Assembly (NCBI RefSeq): GCF_008974265.1
Contig: NZ_BKZW01000001.1
Location: 620,001-684,000 of the forward strand
Length of the DNA stretch: 64,000 bases
From: Dictyobacter vulcani
Lineage (GTDB): Bacteria; Chloroflexota; Ktedonobacteria; Ktedonobacterales; Ktedonobacteraceae
Direction of reading: 5' to 3'
The stretch's first letter is position 1, and every line of letters starts with the position of its first letter. The position numbers and the translations under genes were made by a program. Under the pieces are notes generated by a model. The model made no database searches. It worked only from the letters and a program-made list of their open reading frames with translations, and was not told the DNA's origin. This document shows positions 15,927 through 26,004 of the stretch, in pieces.

Positions 15927-17369
15927 GTGAGTAGATACGATGATCCTAGCTGGTATGAACAGCAGCAAAAAAATGATCAAGATCCATCCTCACAATCACA
16001 TGCTAGCCATGTTGATTTTGATCAGTATCCTTTTCTTCCTTCACAGGATGCGACGACTTCTCCATCACAAGGACCCGTAGCCTATCCTGCCTCAGGGGCA
16101 TCTCAGCGTTTACAGCATTCTTTTGGACGGATATTAACGCTGATAGCGCTTGTCGTCATTGCTTTCTTTGGCGGCTGGTTTGGACACCAATTCTTTGGCG
16201 AAACCTACTTTAATCAGAATAATCCTTCACAGGCGTATGCGGCATTGTTTCAACAGGCCTGGAATAAAATTGATCAAAATTATGTAGATCGTAAATCTAT
16301 CAATTATCAGAAGATGTCGTATGCGGCCATCAATGCAATGATTGCGACCTTAGGCGATAAAGGCCACACCCGCTTTATGGATCCTAAAACGGCGCAGGAC
16401 GAAAACCAGCAACTCAGTGGTAAGTTTACCGGCGTTGGCATTTATCTACGCCAGGATAAAACCACCGGAAAATTGATCATCACCTCCCCTATCCCCGGAT
16501 CCCCGGCAGAGAAAGCCGGTATTAAACATGGTGATGAGATTGTCGCAGTCAATGGCCAGAGCACGATTGGGAAAGATACCACAGGAGTAAGCGCACTGAT
16601 CCAGGGAAAAGAAGGGACAGATGTCAACATTACCATCAAACGTGTAGGCGAAACACAGACACGTACCTTCAAAATGACGCGCTCAGAGATCAAAGTTCCA
16701 AATGTGATTATGCATTATGTGGCTGAAGATCATACTGCGCATATTCAGGTGGTCCAATTCGCCGATGGAGTTTCCGGACAGGTCAAGGATGAAGTCAACA
16801 AAGCCAGGGGTATGGGTGCCACACGCATCATTCTCGATCTGCGCGATAATCCAGGTGGTTTCCTGAATGAAGCCGTCAATATGACCAGTCTCTTTGTCAA
16901 AAGCGGCCATGTCTTGCTGCAACAAGATAGCACGGGGCAGCGCACACCAACAGATGTCACGGGAAATCCCATCGATACCACAACACCAATGGTTGTACTG
17001 GTGAATGGCAACTCAGCCAGTGCAGCAGAAATCGTAGCGGGCTCATTGAAGGAGAATGGTCGTGCCACCGTCATTGGTGAGCGCACCTATGGTACAGGTA
17101 CTGTTCTACAACCATTTAATCTGTCCGACGGCTCACAATTGCTCATCGGTACTCAGGAATGGCTGACGCCTCAAGGTCATTTTATACGCAATCAAGGCGA
17201 TCAACACAATGGCGGTATTACACCAAATATCGAGGTAAAATTGCCAGTCACGAGCACCATGGTGACTCCAAATGATGAGAACGAGGGCAACTTCACGCTA
17301 CAACAAATTATGCAAAGTAAAGATGATCAGCTTATTCGTGCGCTAGAATTCTTACAGGGTAAGAAATAA
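15927..17369 (+). CDS. S41 family C-terminal processing peptidase-like protein
   Basis: About 480 residues. It has a disordered N-terminal cytoplasmic part, one membrane anchor (ILTLIALVVIAFFGGWFG), a cap region, a PDZ domain (LIITSPIPGSPAEKAGIKHGDEIVAVNG), and the S41 protease core. The Ser region is intact (NGNSASAAEIVAG, nucleophile probably Ser365), but the position of the general-base Lys, normally in a TFGKG loop, reads RTYGTGTVLQ with Thr390. It would act outside the membrane on protein C-termini or in cell-wall turnover. GTG at 15927 is chosen because AGGAGG at 15915-15920 gives correct spacing; the ATG at 15900 is upstream of that site. Confidence 0.93.
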   Translation: MSRYDDPSWYEQQQKNDQDPSSQSHASHVDFDQYPFLPSQDATTSPSQGPVAYPASGASQRLQHSFGRILTLIALVVIAFFGGWFGHQFFGETYFNQNNPSQAYAALFQQAWNKIDQNYVDRKSINYQKMSYAAINAMIATLGDKGHTRFMDPKTAQDENQQLSGKFTGVGIYLRQDKTTGKLIITSPIPGSPAEKAGIKHGDEIVAVNGQSTIGKDTTGVSALIQGKEGTDVNITIKRVGETQTRTFKMTRSEIKVPNVIMHYVAEDHTAHIQVVQFADGVSGQVKDEVNKARGMGATRIILDLRDNPGGFLNEAVNMTSLFVKSGHVLLQQDSTGQRTPTDVTGNPIDTTTPMVVLVNGNSASAAEIVAGSLKENGRATVIGERTYGTGTVLQPFNLSDGSQLLIGTQEWLTPQGHFIRNQGDQHNGGITPNIEVKLPVTSTMVTPNDENEGNFTLQQIMQSKDDQLIRALEFLQGKK

Positions 17370-17385
17370 CCGTTCGTACTCATCC

Positions 17386-17451
17386 AATGATGCCATTAAA
17401 GGGGATCGCTCCTCACACAACGAGGAGTGGTCCCCCTTTAATGGCATCATT
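17386..17451. terminator. Bidirectional terminator between S41 and AAC(3) genes
   Basis: Thirty-base arms (17386-17415 and 17422-17451), the outer 19 bases perfectly paired (start AATGATGCCATTAAAGGGG), with a 6-base loop. The right arm lies inside the last codons of the convergent AAC(3) gene and the stem spans its stop. Confidence 0.8.
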
Positions 17452-18246
17452 ACAACGGATACATTCTGGATCAGCACAATGCGTGATATCTGGCTGCTCT
17501 TGTATAGCCTGTGAGGCTGCCTGCAACGCTTCTCCAGCCGCGAAGACCTGCCAGGAACTCTGACCAACCATCAACTTTTGACGCGAGGGTGACAGGATAG
17601 GTGCCAGACGTCCAAATCCCTCTGAACAACTGCCCACGGTTACAAGCATCGGACGGTGATCAGGACCATGCGCCCAGCGCCGAAATAATTCGCGTCCGGC
17701 AACCTGCTCGGCATAATGCAGAAATGTCATACGTTCCAGCCCAACTCCCATCAAGACCACTGAACCATGCATCAATGTCAGCGTATGCAAGGGAGCGTAG
17801 ACATCCAACGCATCCTGCCCCTCAATCAAGGTGCGGGCCAGTGGTCCCAGGGCCGCAAAGGAATTTAAAGGATGATTGCCTCGTATGCGCTGGGGGTGCT
17901 CAACAATATATTGAGGGATCAGGCCCATAGTGAGATTTATTTCACGTGAGTCCGTGGTATACGTCTGGTTGCCTCCCATATAGAATCTCTCGGTCAATCG
18001 TTCATAATGGATCCCATTACGTGCGGGGCGCATCTGAGGCAGGTCCGGTGGAGCGATAGCGAAGGCAGCATCAGAAAAGGTAGGCACCAGCACGGTACAA
18101 CCTTCGGCCAGAAAGCCCTCAACAATCGTTTCGGCACCACGCTCAACTAGACCAAAGGAACGCAGGGATGAGTGAATACAAACTGGCATGCCAGATAATT
18201 CCAACAGAGCAATCGCCTGACGAATATCCTTCAACGCGACAGTCAT
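17413..18246 (-). CDS. AAC(3) family N-acetyltransferase
   Basis: A 277-residue protein of the aminoglycoside 3-N-acetyltransferase/YokD fold, which transfers acetyl from acetyl-CoA to an amino group. Visible family features are VHSSLRSFGLVERGAETIVEG near the N-terminus, VLVPTFS, the conserved RGNHPLNSFAALGP with the catalytic-type His/Pro/Ser stretch, and GSVVLMGVGLERMTFLHYAE. Environmental members often do not confer resistance, so the substrate is open. Its ATG overlaps the stop of the HMG-CoA lyase gene (TAATG), so the two are translationally coupled. Confidence 0.88.
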   Translation of the reverse strand: MTVALKDIRQAIALLELSGMPVCIHSSLRSFGLVERGAETIVEGFLAEGCTVLVPTFSDAAFAIAPPDLPQMRPARNGIHYERLTERFYMGGNQTYTTDSREINLTMGLIPQYIVEHPQRIRGNHPLNSFAALGPLARTLIEGQDALDVYAPLHTLTLMHGSVVLMGVGLERMTFLHYAEQVAGRELFRRWAHGPDHRPMLVTVGSCSEGFGRLAPILSPSRQKLMVGQSSWQVFAAGEALQAASQAIQEQPDITHCADPECIRCNDAIKGGPLLVV

Positions 18247-19175
18247 TATGCATTTCCCGCAGCCGCAATTGCCGCTTGATAATACTTACTGGTTGGTAAA
18301 TGACCCAGAAACGGGGCAATATAACGCGTGGCTTCCACCACCTTATCAAGATCAACACCGGTCTGAATACCCATACCATGCAACATATAGAGCAGATCTT
18401 CTGTAGCCAGATTCCCTGCTGCGCCAGGAGCATAGGGACAGCCACCCAGGCCGCCTGCTGAGGAATCAATCGTCGTGATACCCATCTGTAAAGACGCCAG
18501 GACATTGGCCAGGGCGGTCCCACGCGTGTCATGGAAGTGCACTCCCAGTTGCTTCACAGGTAAACCTGCATCCAGTAGCAGTTCCAGGACATGCACAACC
18601 TGTAGTGGTGTGGCAACTCCAATCGTATCTCCCAGCGATAGTTCGGTAACTCCTGCTGCCAGCAATTCTTGCGCTACTGCCAGCACACGACGAGGATCAA
18701 CTACTCCTTCATAGGGACAGCCAAAGACGGTCGAGATATAACCACGCACAGGAATACCTTCCTGCCCGGCCAGTTGCAGGACAGGACGAAAATTGGCCAG
18801 GCTTTCGGCAATCGTGGCATTAATATTGTGGCGTGTAAAACTCTCACTGGCCCCGGTAAATACTGCAATGGAACGCACTCCGGCAGCCAGTGCGCGCTCC
18901 ATGCCTTTGAGGTTTGGGACCAGTACCGGATATTCTACAGTCTCTAGCCGCTTCAGTCCTGCCATCACAGTCGCAGCATCGCTCAACTGCGGAATCGCCC
19001 GTGGACTGACAAAGGAGGTGGCTTCCACTACGGGCAGGCCAGCTTCTGCCAGCAATTGAATAAACTGAATTTTCTGCTCAGTCGGAATCTGCACCTTTTC
19101 GTTCTGTAAACCATCACGAGGCCCTACCTCAAAAATTCGTACAGATTCAGGCAATGTGGCAAAAGCTGAAAGCAT
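18246..19175 (-). CDS. mvaB: Hydroxymethylglutaryl-CoA lyase
   Basis: A 309-residue TIM-barrel enzyme that splits HMG-CoA to acetyl-CoA and acetoacetate, the last step of leucine breakdown. It has EVGPRDGLQNEK near residue 16, EATSFVSPRAIPQ, the metal-binding HFHDTRG, and the HMG-CoA lyase signature SSAGGLGGCPYAPGAAGN with the essential cysteine. It starts three bases after the CNNM/CorC gene and overlaps the AAC(3) gene by one base, so the minus-strand genes form an operon. Functionally it belongs with the methylcrotonyl-CoA carboxylase operon that starts at 22.4 kb on the other strand. Confidence 0.95.
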   Translation of the reverse strand: MLSAFATLPESVRIFEVGPRDGLQNEKVQIPTEQKIQFIQLLAEAGLPVVEATSFVSPRAIPQLSDAATVMAGLKRLETVEYPVLVPNLKGMERALAAGVRSIAVFTGASESFTRHNINATIAESLANFRPVLQLAGQEGIPVRGYISTVFGCPYEGVVDPRRVLAVAQELLAAGVTELSLGDTIGVATPLQVVHVLELLLDAGLPVKQLGVHFHDTRGTALANVLASLQMGITTIDSSAGGLGGCPYAPGAAGNLATEDLLYMLHGMGIQTGVDLDKVVEATRYIAPFLGHLPTSKYYQAAIAAAGNA

Positions 19176-19178
19176 AGA

Positions 19179-20624
19179 TCACGCACCTTTATATTCATAA
19201 TTGGACGATGGCTCTGATGGTTGCTCTTTCTCTTCAGGTGTGTCCATCAGGGACTCAGAATCGGTTTCTCCAGCCGCAGGCAAGAGCAGCATGTCCTCCT
19301 GCTCTTTTTCATGACGTTCAACACGTATCTTGAGAATACGTCGACCACGGGTGGCCAGAACTGTCAACGTCAAGTTTTCAAACGCGATGGTATCTCCTAC
19401 ACCGGGGATCTTATCCAACTGAGCATACACAAAACCACCCAGGGTCTCGTAGTCGCTATCATCCATGTGAGTATCGAGCAGCGCATTAAAATCATAGATG
19501 CTCATTTTGGCGTCTATGATGTACTCATGGTCGCTTAAAACTTCATAGAGCTTCTCTTCATGGTCATATTCATCCTGAATATCTCCCACGATCTCTTCCA
19601 TCAGATCTTCGATGGTGACCAATCCTGCGACCGAGCCATATTCATCAATGACCATCGCCATATGCGTGCGACTTTGCCGTAACTCACGCAACAGATCATC
19701 CAGCTTCTTGGTCTCTGGTACACAATAAGCTGTACGGACCAGGTTATGGATGGGGAGTGCTCCGTGGTTCTCGCGCAACTGACGCAACATGTCTTTGGTA
19801 TAGAGAATACCCAGGATATCATCAACCCCGACCGCAGCTTCGTAGACTGGAATACGCGAGAAGCCACCTTGCATGGCCAGGTCAACCGCCTGGTTAACGG
19901 TCGCAGTACTTGGCAAAGTGACCATATCGATACGCGGCACCATGACCTCACGTACCGTTGTATCCGCAAAGGCAAAGATACTACGGATCATCTCGGTCTC
20001 TTCTTCTTCTAAGACACCCTCTTCTTCACTCACCGTTACCAGCAAGCGTAACTCATCCTCTGTAATAAATGGGCCACGATGCTTCATTTCACCACCGAGC
20101 AAGCGCACAAGACCAGACGTGACGGCATTGAGTAACCAGATTATCGGCCGCAAGATCCAGGCAGTTGCCCGAACAGGATCGATAAAAAAGCGCGCCCAGC
20201 GCAAAGGATTCTGTACGGCAGCGGTCTTGGGCGAAATCTCACAAAAAATCAGGACCACCAGAGAAGTAAGAACTGAGGCGATTAACTCGCCAAATGAGGC
20301 AGAGAAGAAGCGTAGCGTTAAAACGGTCGCCATACTGGATGCGACAATCACGGCTACACTATTTACGACCAGGATGGTCGAGAGAAACACATTTGGTTCA
20401 GCTAAGAGGCGCTCGATCTTGAGCATCTTTTTGTCGCCTTCTTCAGCCAAATTTTTCAGCTTGATGCGATTGACCGAGGTAAACGCGGTCTCAGCGGATG
20501 ATGCCAGTGCACAGAGCACCAGCATCACAAACATCACAATCAGCTGTAGCCAGGCCTGTGCATCAAATTGTGCGGCATGGAAATTAATAGTGGCGGCTAA
20601 GCTCGATAAGCCAGGGCCGTCCAT
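19179..20624 (-). CDS. CNNM/CorC (HlyC-type) transporter with CBS domains
   Basis: A 481-residue membrane protein of the family now linked to Mg/Co efflux. The N-terminal DUF21/CNNM domain has three to four transmembrane segments (from about residue 25 to 160, including SSAETAFTSVNRIKLKNLAEEGD). A CBS pair follows (VMVPRIDMVTLPSTATVNQAV to VAGLVTIEDLMEEIVGDIQDEYDHEE), then a C-terminal CorC_HlyC FAD-binding-like domain with LGGFVYAQLDKIPGVGD. The C-terminal tail is acidic. It lies 8 bases after glmU, so it is probably cotranscribed. Confidence 0.95.
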   Translation of the reverse strand: MDGPGLSSLAATINFHAAQFDAQAWLQLIVMFVMLVLCALASSAETAFTSVNRIKLKNLAEEGDKKMLKIERLLAEPNVFLSTILVVNSVAVIVASSMATVLTLRFFSASFGELIASVLTSLVVLIFCEISPKTAAVQNPLRWARFFIDPVRATAWILRPIIWLLNAVTSGLVRLLGGEMKHRGPFITEDELRLLVTVSEEEGVLEEEETEMIRSIFAFADTTVREVMVPRIDMVTLPSTATVNQAVDLAMQGGFSRIPVYEAAVGVDDILGILYTKDMLRQLRENHGALPIHNLVRTAYCVPETKKLDDLLRELRQSRTHMAMVIDEYGSVAGLVTIEDLMEEIVGDIQDEYDHEEKLYEVLSDHEYIIDAKMSIYDFNALLDTHMDDSDYETLGGFVYAQLDKIPGVGDTIAFENLTLTVLATRGRRILKIRVERHEKEQEDMLLLPAAGETDSESLMDTPEEKEQPSEPSSNYEYKGA

Positions 20625-20632
20625 AGAAGCAC

Positions 20633-22067
20633 CTATTCCTTTGTGTCACCTTGACTTGCCTCATCTTCTGATGAAGGCAATATACGCGCAAGTCGTGCAG
20701 GAACACCATACACCAGCGCGTGCGGTGGAACATCTTTATTTACTAGTGCGCTTGACCCAGTCATGGCGTGTTCACCAACTGTTATAGGCGGTACAAGCAC
20801 TGTATCACAACCGATAAAGGCACCATCCCCGATGGTTGTTCGATATTTTTCTTTGGTAAGTCCATTATAATTAGAGGTAATCGTGCCAGCACCAATATTA
20901 ACATGGGCTCCGACCGTAGCGTCACCAAGATAACTAAAATGGTGAACATCTGTCTCGGCACCGATATACGAGTTTTTGACTTCGCCAAAATTCCCCATCT
21001 TTACGCCACGGGCCAGGTGTGCACCCGGTCGGCAATGGCTGAATGGACCTACACTCACCTCTTCCTCTAATACGGATTCCTCTAATGCCGAGTTGCGAAT
21101 GACACAACGGTCTCCGATAGTAGAGTCGGCAATCGTGGTACCAGGACCAATACGGCACCATGAACCAATAGTAGTTGTTCCACTCAGCATGGTTCCTGGC
21201 AAAATAACCGTATCCGTGCCAATCTGCACATCTTCTTCTATGTACGTTGAAGCAGGATCCTGAATAGTAACCCCGGCGTACATATGGCGCTCCAGGATAC
21301 GCTGACGCATCACTTGCTCAGCCTGGGCCAATTGTACGCGATTATTGACACCCAGCGTCTCATCCAGGGAACCACTCACGGTGGCGATCCGACGCTCCTG
21401 CGAGCCAGCAACAGCGATCAAATCAGTGAGATAATATTCACCACCGGCATTACGTGGTAACGCTTGCAAGGACTGCCAGAGCCAGGCACGGTCAAAACAA
21501 TACACACCGGAGTTGACTTCTGTAATCTGCAATTGCTCAGGCGTGGCACGCTTGACTTCCACGATTTCACGGACATGACCCTGTTTATCACGCACCACAC
21601 GCCCATAGTCAGATGAGGCGTCTGCATTCGCGGTCAAGAAGGTAACAATAGCTTGTTGTTCAAGGTGGACAGCCAGCACTCTGGCAAGCATTTCATTTCT
21701 CACCAGTGGGGTATCACCATAGCATACAAGGACGGTTTCAGGTAAAGGTTCAAGCGCATCAACGGCCTCTTGAGCGGCCAGGACGGCATGGCCGGTTCCT
21801 AGTTGCTCATGCTGCATCGCATACTGGCAGCGCTCTCCAAAAGCGGCTAAAATCTGTTCAGACTCATGCCCCAACCACAATAGGACGGCTGGTGGTTACA
21901 CTGGCACGCCAGGAAGAGAAAGCCGTAGTGGTGGGAATAGACTCAACAGATTTCAGAACATGGGCCAATAGTGGCTGCCCAGCCAGTGGATGGAGGAGTT
22001 TTGACAACGTTGAACGCATCCGCGTACCCTTACCTGCTGCAAGGACGACGGTCGCATATGTCTTCAT
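20633..22067 (-). pseudogene. glmU: GlmU (N-acetylglucosamine-1-P uridyltransferase/GlcN-1-P acetyltransferase), frameshifted
   Basis: The bifunctional enzyme makes UDP-GlcNAc for peptidoglycan. The first part, from ATG at 22067 ([11 protein letters not shown] nucleotidyl-transfer motif), runs out of frame at a run of four C (21869-21872 on the plus strand). Removing one base joins PIVVG to [10 protein letters not shown] and restores a 477-residue protein. The second part has the pyrophosphorylase QLGTGHAV loop and the C-terminal left-handed beta helix of hexapeptide repeats with the active-site FGEVKNSYIG and HFSYLGD segments. As glmU is normally essential, a sequencing error is likely and the gene probably intact. 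It leads the operon glmU-CNNM-mvaB-aac(3). Confidence 0.92.
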
Positions 22068-22244
22068 AGTTTGTTTTGCAAACCCTTTATGTTCTTTTAA
22101 AATAATAGTAGTGATCGCGAGAGGATAAACACAGTAGCTATTCAGGCTACCGCTAAAGTTGCTAGAAATGAAACATAACTGTGAGATCTTTCTGCCAGGT
22201 CAAAGTTGAGCAACTTTAACATCTGTTCCTAATTTCACATATGT

Positions 22245-22274
22245 ATAGTACACGAAAGGGCTCCATCCTGTCAA
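22245..22274 (-). promoter_or_regulatory. Promoter of glmU operon
   Basis: On the minus strand TTGACA (22274-22269), an 18-base spacer, and TACTAT (22250-22245). It lies about 180 bp upstream of the glmU ATG. Between it and the gene there is a palindrome AAAGTTG-AG-CAACTTT (22202-22217). Confidence 0.6.
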
Positions 22275-22310
22275 GACGAAACGCGGCTTGTGCAGGCTTG
22301 TAAGCGTCCC

Positions 22311-22339
22311 TTGACGCCCATCAGACAGAGTGATATGCT
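22311..22339 (+). promoter_or_regulatory. Promoter of leucine-catabolic operon
   Basis: TTGACG (22311-22316), 17-base spacer, TATGCT (22334-22339), about 78 bp upstream of the carboxyltransferase start. It is divergent from the glmU promoter; the two -35 boxes are about 36 bp apart. Confidence 0.65.
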
Positions 22340-22416
22340 CATTTATGGCGCAATGAAGCGTGATGTTTACAACATAAATCCTATTCTATCATCGCTGTTG
22401 AGAGGATGTAGTGACT

Positions 22417-24023
22417 ATGTCCATCATTGAAACCCATATAGATCGTCATAGCTCTGATTTTGTTGAGAATACACAGTATTTTCAAGGTCTCATCGAGCAA
22501 CTTACCAAAAATATCCAGCGCGTTCAGCAGGCAGGCGGGACCGAGGCCATCGCCAAACACCGCAAACGGAACAAATTACTGGCTCGTGAACGCATTGAAT
22601 TGCTGTGCGATCCCAATACTGCTTTTCTGGAATTCAGTCCATTAGCTGCCTGGGATGTGTATGACAACGAGGCACCGTCTGCTGGCATTGTAACTGGCAT
22701 CGGTTTGATTGAAGGCCAGGAATGTGTCATCGTCGCCAATGATGCTACCGTGAAGGGGGGAACATACTATCCCCTCACCGTAAAAAAGCATCTGCGCGCT
22801 CAAGAGATTGCCGAGCAAAATCAGCTTCCCTGCGTCTACCTGGTCGATTCAGGTGGCGCTTTTCTTCCATTACAGGCTGATGTCTTTCCCGATCGGGATC
22901 ATTTCGGTCGTATCTTCTATAATCAGGCCCGCATGTCCAGCCAGCGTATTCCACAGATTGCGGTCGTGATGGGATCATGTACAGCGGGTGGTGCTTATGT
23001 ACCCGCTATGAGCGATGAGACCGTCATTGTACGCGGCAATGGCACCATCTTTCTGGGTGGTCCCCCCCTGGTGAAAGCGGCTACTGGAGAAGAGGTGAGC
23101 GCTGAAGATCTGGGCGGAGCCGATGTGCATAGTCGCACCTCGGGGGTCACCGACCACTATGCGTTAAACGATGAGCATGCTCTGGCTATCTGCCGCAGTA
23201 TTGTCTCACACCTCAATCGCCGCAAGCATATTCCCTGGGATATTCGTCCACCCGTTGCACCTCGCTATGATGCCAATGATTTGCTTGGATTGGTCCCGGC
23301 CGATAATCGCCGCAGCTATGATGTCCGCGAGGTTATCGCCCGCCTGGTTGATGATAGCGATTTCCATGAGTTTAAAGCTTTATATGGAACTACCCTGGTC
23401 TGTGGTTTTGCTCGCCTGATGGGATATCCTGTCGGTATCATCGCCAATAATGGTATTCTCTTCTCAGAAAGCTCCCTCAAAGCCACACACTTTATTGAGT
23501 TATGTGTGCAGCGTCAGACACCTTTGATCTTCTTACAAAATATTACCGGCTTCATGGTCGGACGACAGTATGAGAACGGTGGCATCGCTAAAGATGGAGC
23601 CAAAATGGTCATGGCTGTCGCTAATGCACCTGTACCAAAATTCACGGTCATTATCGGCGGGTCTTTTGGTGCGGGCAACTATGGCATGTGTGGACGCGCC
23701 TATTCCCCCACCAACTCTGGATGTGGCCCAATGCCCGCATCTCAGTCATGGGAGGTCAGCAAGCCGCGACAGTGCTGGCAACGGTCCGCAAAGACGGACT
23801 GGCGGCACGTGGCAAGAGTATGAGCGAAGAAGAAGAAGCGAGCTTTATACAACCAATTCTGGACAAGTATGAAGAAGAGGGCAATCCTTATTATAGTACC
23901 GCTCACCTCTGGGATGATGGCATTATTGATCCAAGAGATACACGTACTGTACTTGGACTGGGAATCGCGGCCGCGCTCAATGCTCCAATACCAGAAAGAC
24001 CTTTTGGCGTGTTTCGTATGTAA
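22417..24023 (+). pseudogene. liuB: Methylcrotonyl-CoA carboxylase carboxyltransferase (beta) subunit, frameshifted
   Basis: The beta subunit moves CO2 from biotin to 3-methylcrotonyl-CoA in leucine breakdown. MCC-type features rather than propionyl-CoA type are [32 protein letters not shown], and [18 protein letters not shown]. Near the end the reading frame breaks in a run of five C at 23705-23709. One added C gives [22 protein letters not shown], the conserved carboxyltransferase block, and a normal 535-residue protein ending ERPFGVFRM at 24023. ATG at 22417 is preferred over GTG at 22411 because of the GAGAGGA site. It is first in the operon. Confidence 0.9.
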
Positions 24024-24133
24024 ACTGGCGCGTTACTTACTGGTATCCAAACCTTTCTGCGATTCCGTGTATCAGTTGAGGATAATAAAATATGGCTGGA
24101 TCGTTTTTTTATTGAGAAGCGATCCAAACACTT

Positions 24134-25177
24134 ATGCCTCTATCATCCTTACCAATCTTACATATGCAAAAGGACATAGCAAAAATTATGCAACAAAATA
24201 TTGTCTGGCAGCAGGGATCGTTGAAGGTCGATTGCTCACTTGGGCAATTGCATGATGCACTCCAGGACCCCCAGGCGGTGGTCTGGCTGGATATTCTTCT
24301 ATCTGAAACACAGTTGGACAAATATACAGAGATGCTCACCAGTGAGTTTCAACTCCTACCCTTAACCATTGATAAAATCCAGGAGGTGCATGAACGCGCC
24401 AAGTTAATCAGTTACCACAACTACTTTTATCTGGTGGTCCATGGTCTGGAATTTAATACAGAGGAGGTTGAGGCCCGTACACCAAAGCTTGATATTGTCT
24501 TTGGTAAAAACTTTTTGATTACTATCCACCAGGCGCATATGTCCTGGCTTGATGAACTCCATCAAGCGATTCGGGAGGATACATCCGAGTTTAACCTGAT
24601 TAAACAAGGCATGTCGTATATGCTCCACGCTGTATTGGATAGCCTGGTTGATAGCTACTTTCCAATACTGGAAGACATTGATGATCTGGTTGATGAGTTA
24701 GAAAATCAGACCGTTGAGCAAACCAGCAATGAAGTCCAGGGCCGTATCTTTGGTATGAAACGCGTGCTGGCTCAGATGCGCCGTGTCATCAGTCCGCAGG
24801 TTGAAGTCTCAAACTCACTGATTACACGTACCGGTGATTTCATACCAACGTCGGTCGAACCATACTTCGCCGATGTTCATGACCACCTGATACGTACCTT
24901 TGAAGTGATCGACTCGTATCGTGATCTAATGAGTGGCTTATTGGATGTTTATCTGACCACGGTGGCCAATAGGCAAAACGAGATCATGAAACAATTGGCG
25001 CTGATCTCAACGATCTTTCTACCAATCACCTTTGTAACCGGGGTCTTCGGTCAGAATTTCGGCCATTCACCCCAGGTTGAAAACGATGGTGGCCTGAATT
25101 TTTGGTTTGTATTATTCTTTATGATCATCGTGACTATAGGACAAGTGTGGTATTTCCGCTACCGCAAATGGATTTAA
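24134..25177 (+). CDS. CorA-family divalent cation transporter with GQN motif
   Basis: A 347-residue CorA-like protein: a large cytoplasmic alpha/beta and helical-funnel domain (LTIDKIQEVHERAKLISYHNYFYLVVHGL, then coiled helices with DIDDLVDELENQT and RRVISPQVEVSN), then two transmembrane helices at the C-terminus (about 287-305 and 325-340). The signature at the end of TM1, normally GMN and placed at the pore mouth, reads GQN (about residues 306-308, GVFGQNFG). The basic C-terminus YFRYRKWI is typical. The start is ambiguous: ATG at 24134, 24164 or 24188; the last follows AAAAGGA. It lies inside the leucine operon, 24 bases before the hydratase gene. Confidence 0.9.
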   Translation: MPLSSLPILHMQKDIAKIMQQNIVWQQGSLKVDCSLGQLHDALQDPQAVVWLDILLSETQLDKYTEMLTSEFQLLPLTIDKIQEVHERAKLISYHNYFYLVVHGLEFNTEEVEARTPKLDIVFGKNFLITIHQAHMSWLDELHQAIREDTSEFNLIKQGMSYMLHAVLDSLVDSYFPILEDIDDLVDELENQTVEQTSNEVQGRIFGMKRVLAQMRRVISPQVEVSNSLITRTGDFIPTSVEPYFADVHDHLIRTFEVIDSYRDLMSGLLDVYLTTVANRQNEIMKQLALISTIFLPITFVTGVFGQNFGHSPQVENDGGLNFWFVLFFMIIVTIGQVWYFRYRKWI

Positions 25178-25201
25178 GTGAGTAGCTTGAAAGGCGAGAA
25201 T

Positions 25202-25995
25202 ATGGTAGAGCACTACAATCACCTGACCCTCGAACGTAGTTTTGAGGATAAATTTGCAATTGTGACCCTCAATCGTCCACAGGTTCGCAATGCATTGAAT
25301 GCACAATTGATTGCAGAACTTACAGATGTCTTTACTGCCCTGCGGAGCGATGAGCGCCTGCATGGCGTTATTTTAACGGGCGAGGGCAAAGCTTTCTGCG
25401 CTGGTGCCGATGTCCATATGATGCAGGAAGCGATCACGTATACAGAAGAGCAAAATGTAGAGGATGCCCTGCGCCTTTCGGATATGCTGCGCACCATCAA
25501 TACGTTTCCCTGTCCTGTAATTGCGCGTATCAATGGTGATGCGCTGGGGGGGGCGTAGGATTGACCGCTGTCTGTGATATTGTCATTGCTGCTGAGGGAG
25601 CACGTTTTGCTTTTAGCGAAGTAAAACTGGGTATTGCTCCCGCCGTGATCTCTCCTTTTGCGATCCGCAAGATCGGTGAGAATATGGCCCGGGTGCTGTT
25701 TGTTACGGGTGAACGCTTTAGTGCCGCTCGCGCCCATGAAATTGGTCTGGTTCACTCAGTTGTACCAACCGCCAATCTGGATGATGCCGTCAATCGGGCC
25801 GCCAATGAGTTGGTCAGCGGTGCCCCCCAGGCCATCCGCGCCTGTAAAGCGCTCGCGCTAGAGATTGGCCAGATGAATAAAGAAGATGTCCGGCTCCATA
25901 CCGCCCAAACAATCGCCCGCCTGCGTGTTAGTCCGGAGGGACAAGAGGGGCTACGCGCATTTTTAGAAAAACGTTCTCCACAGTGGCTAGTTTAA
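25202..25995 (+). pseudogene. liuC: Enoyl-CoA hydratase/isomerase (probable methylglutaconyl-CoA hydratase), frameshifted
   Basis: A crotonase-superfamily enzyme whose operon context suggests hydration of 3-methylglutaconyl-CoA to HMG-CoA. The N-terminal part has LNRPQVRNALNAQLIAEL and GEGKAFCAGADVHMM (first oxyanion-hole segment). The frame breaks in a run of eight G (25546-25553); one more G yields ALGGGVGLTAVCDIVIA, the second oxyanion segment, and a normal 264-residue protein. The catalytic region SEVKLGIAPAVISPF follows. ATG at 25202 is favoured over GTG at 25178 by the AAAGGCGAG site. Substrate assignment comes from the neighbours. Confidence 0.88.
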
Positions 25996-26004
25996 CGAGG
26001 AACT

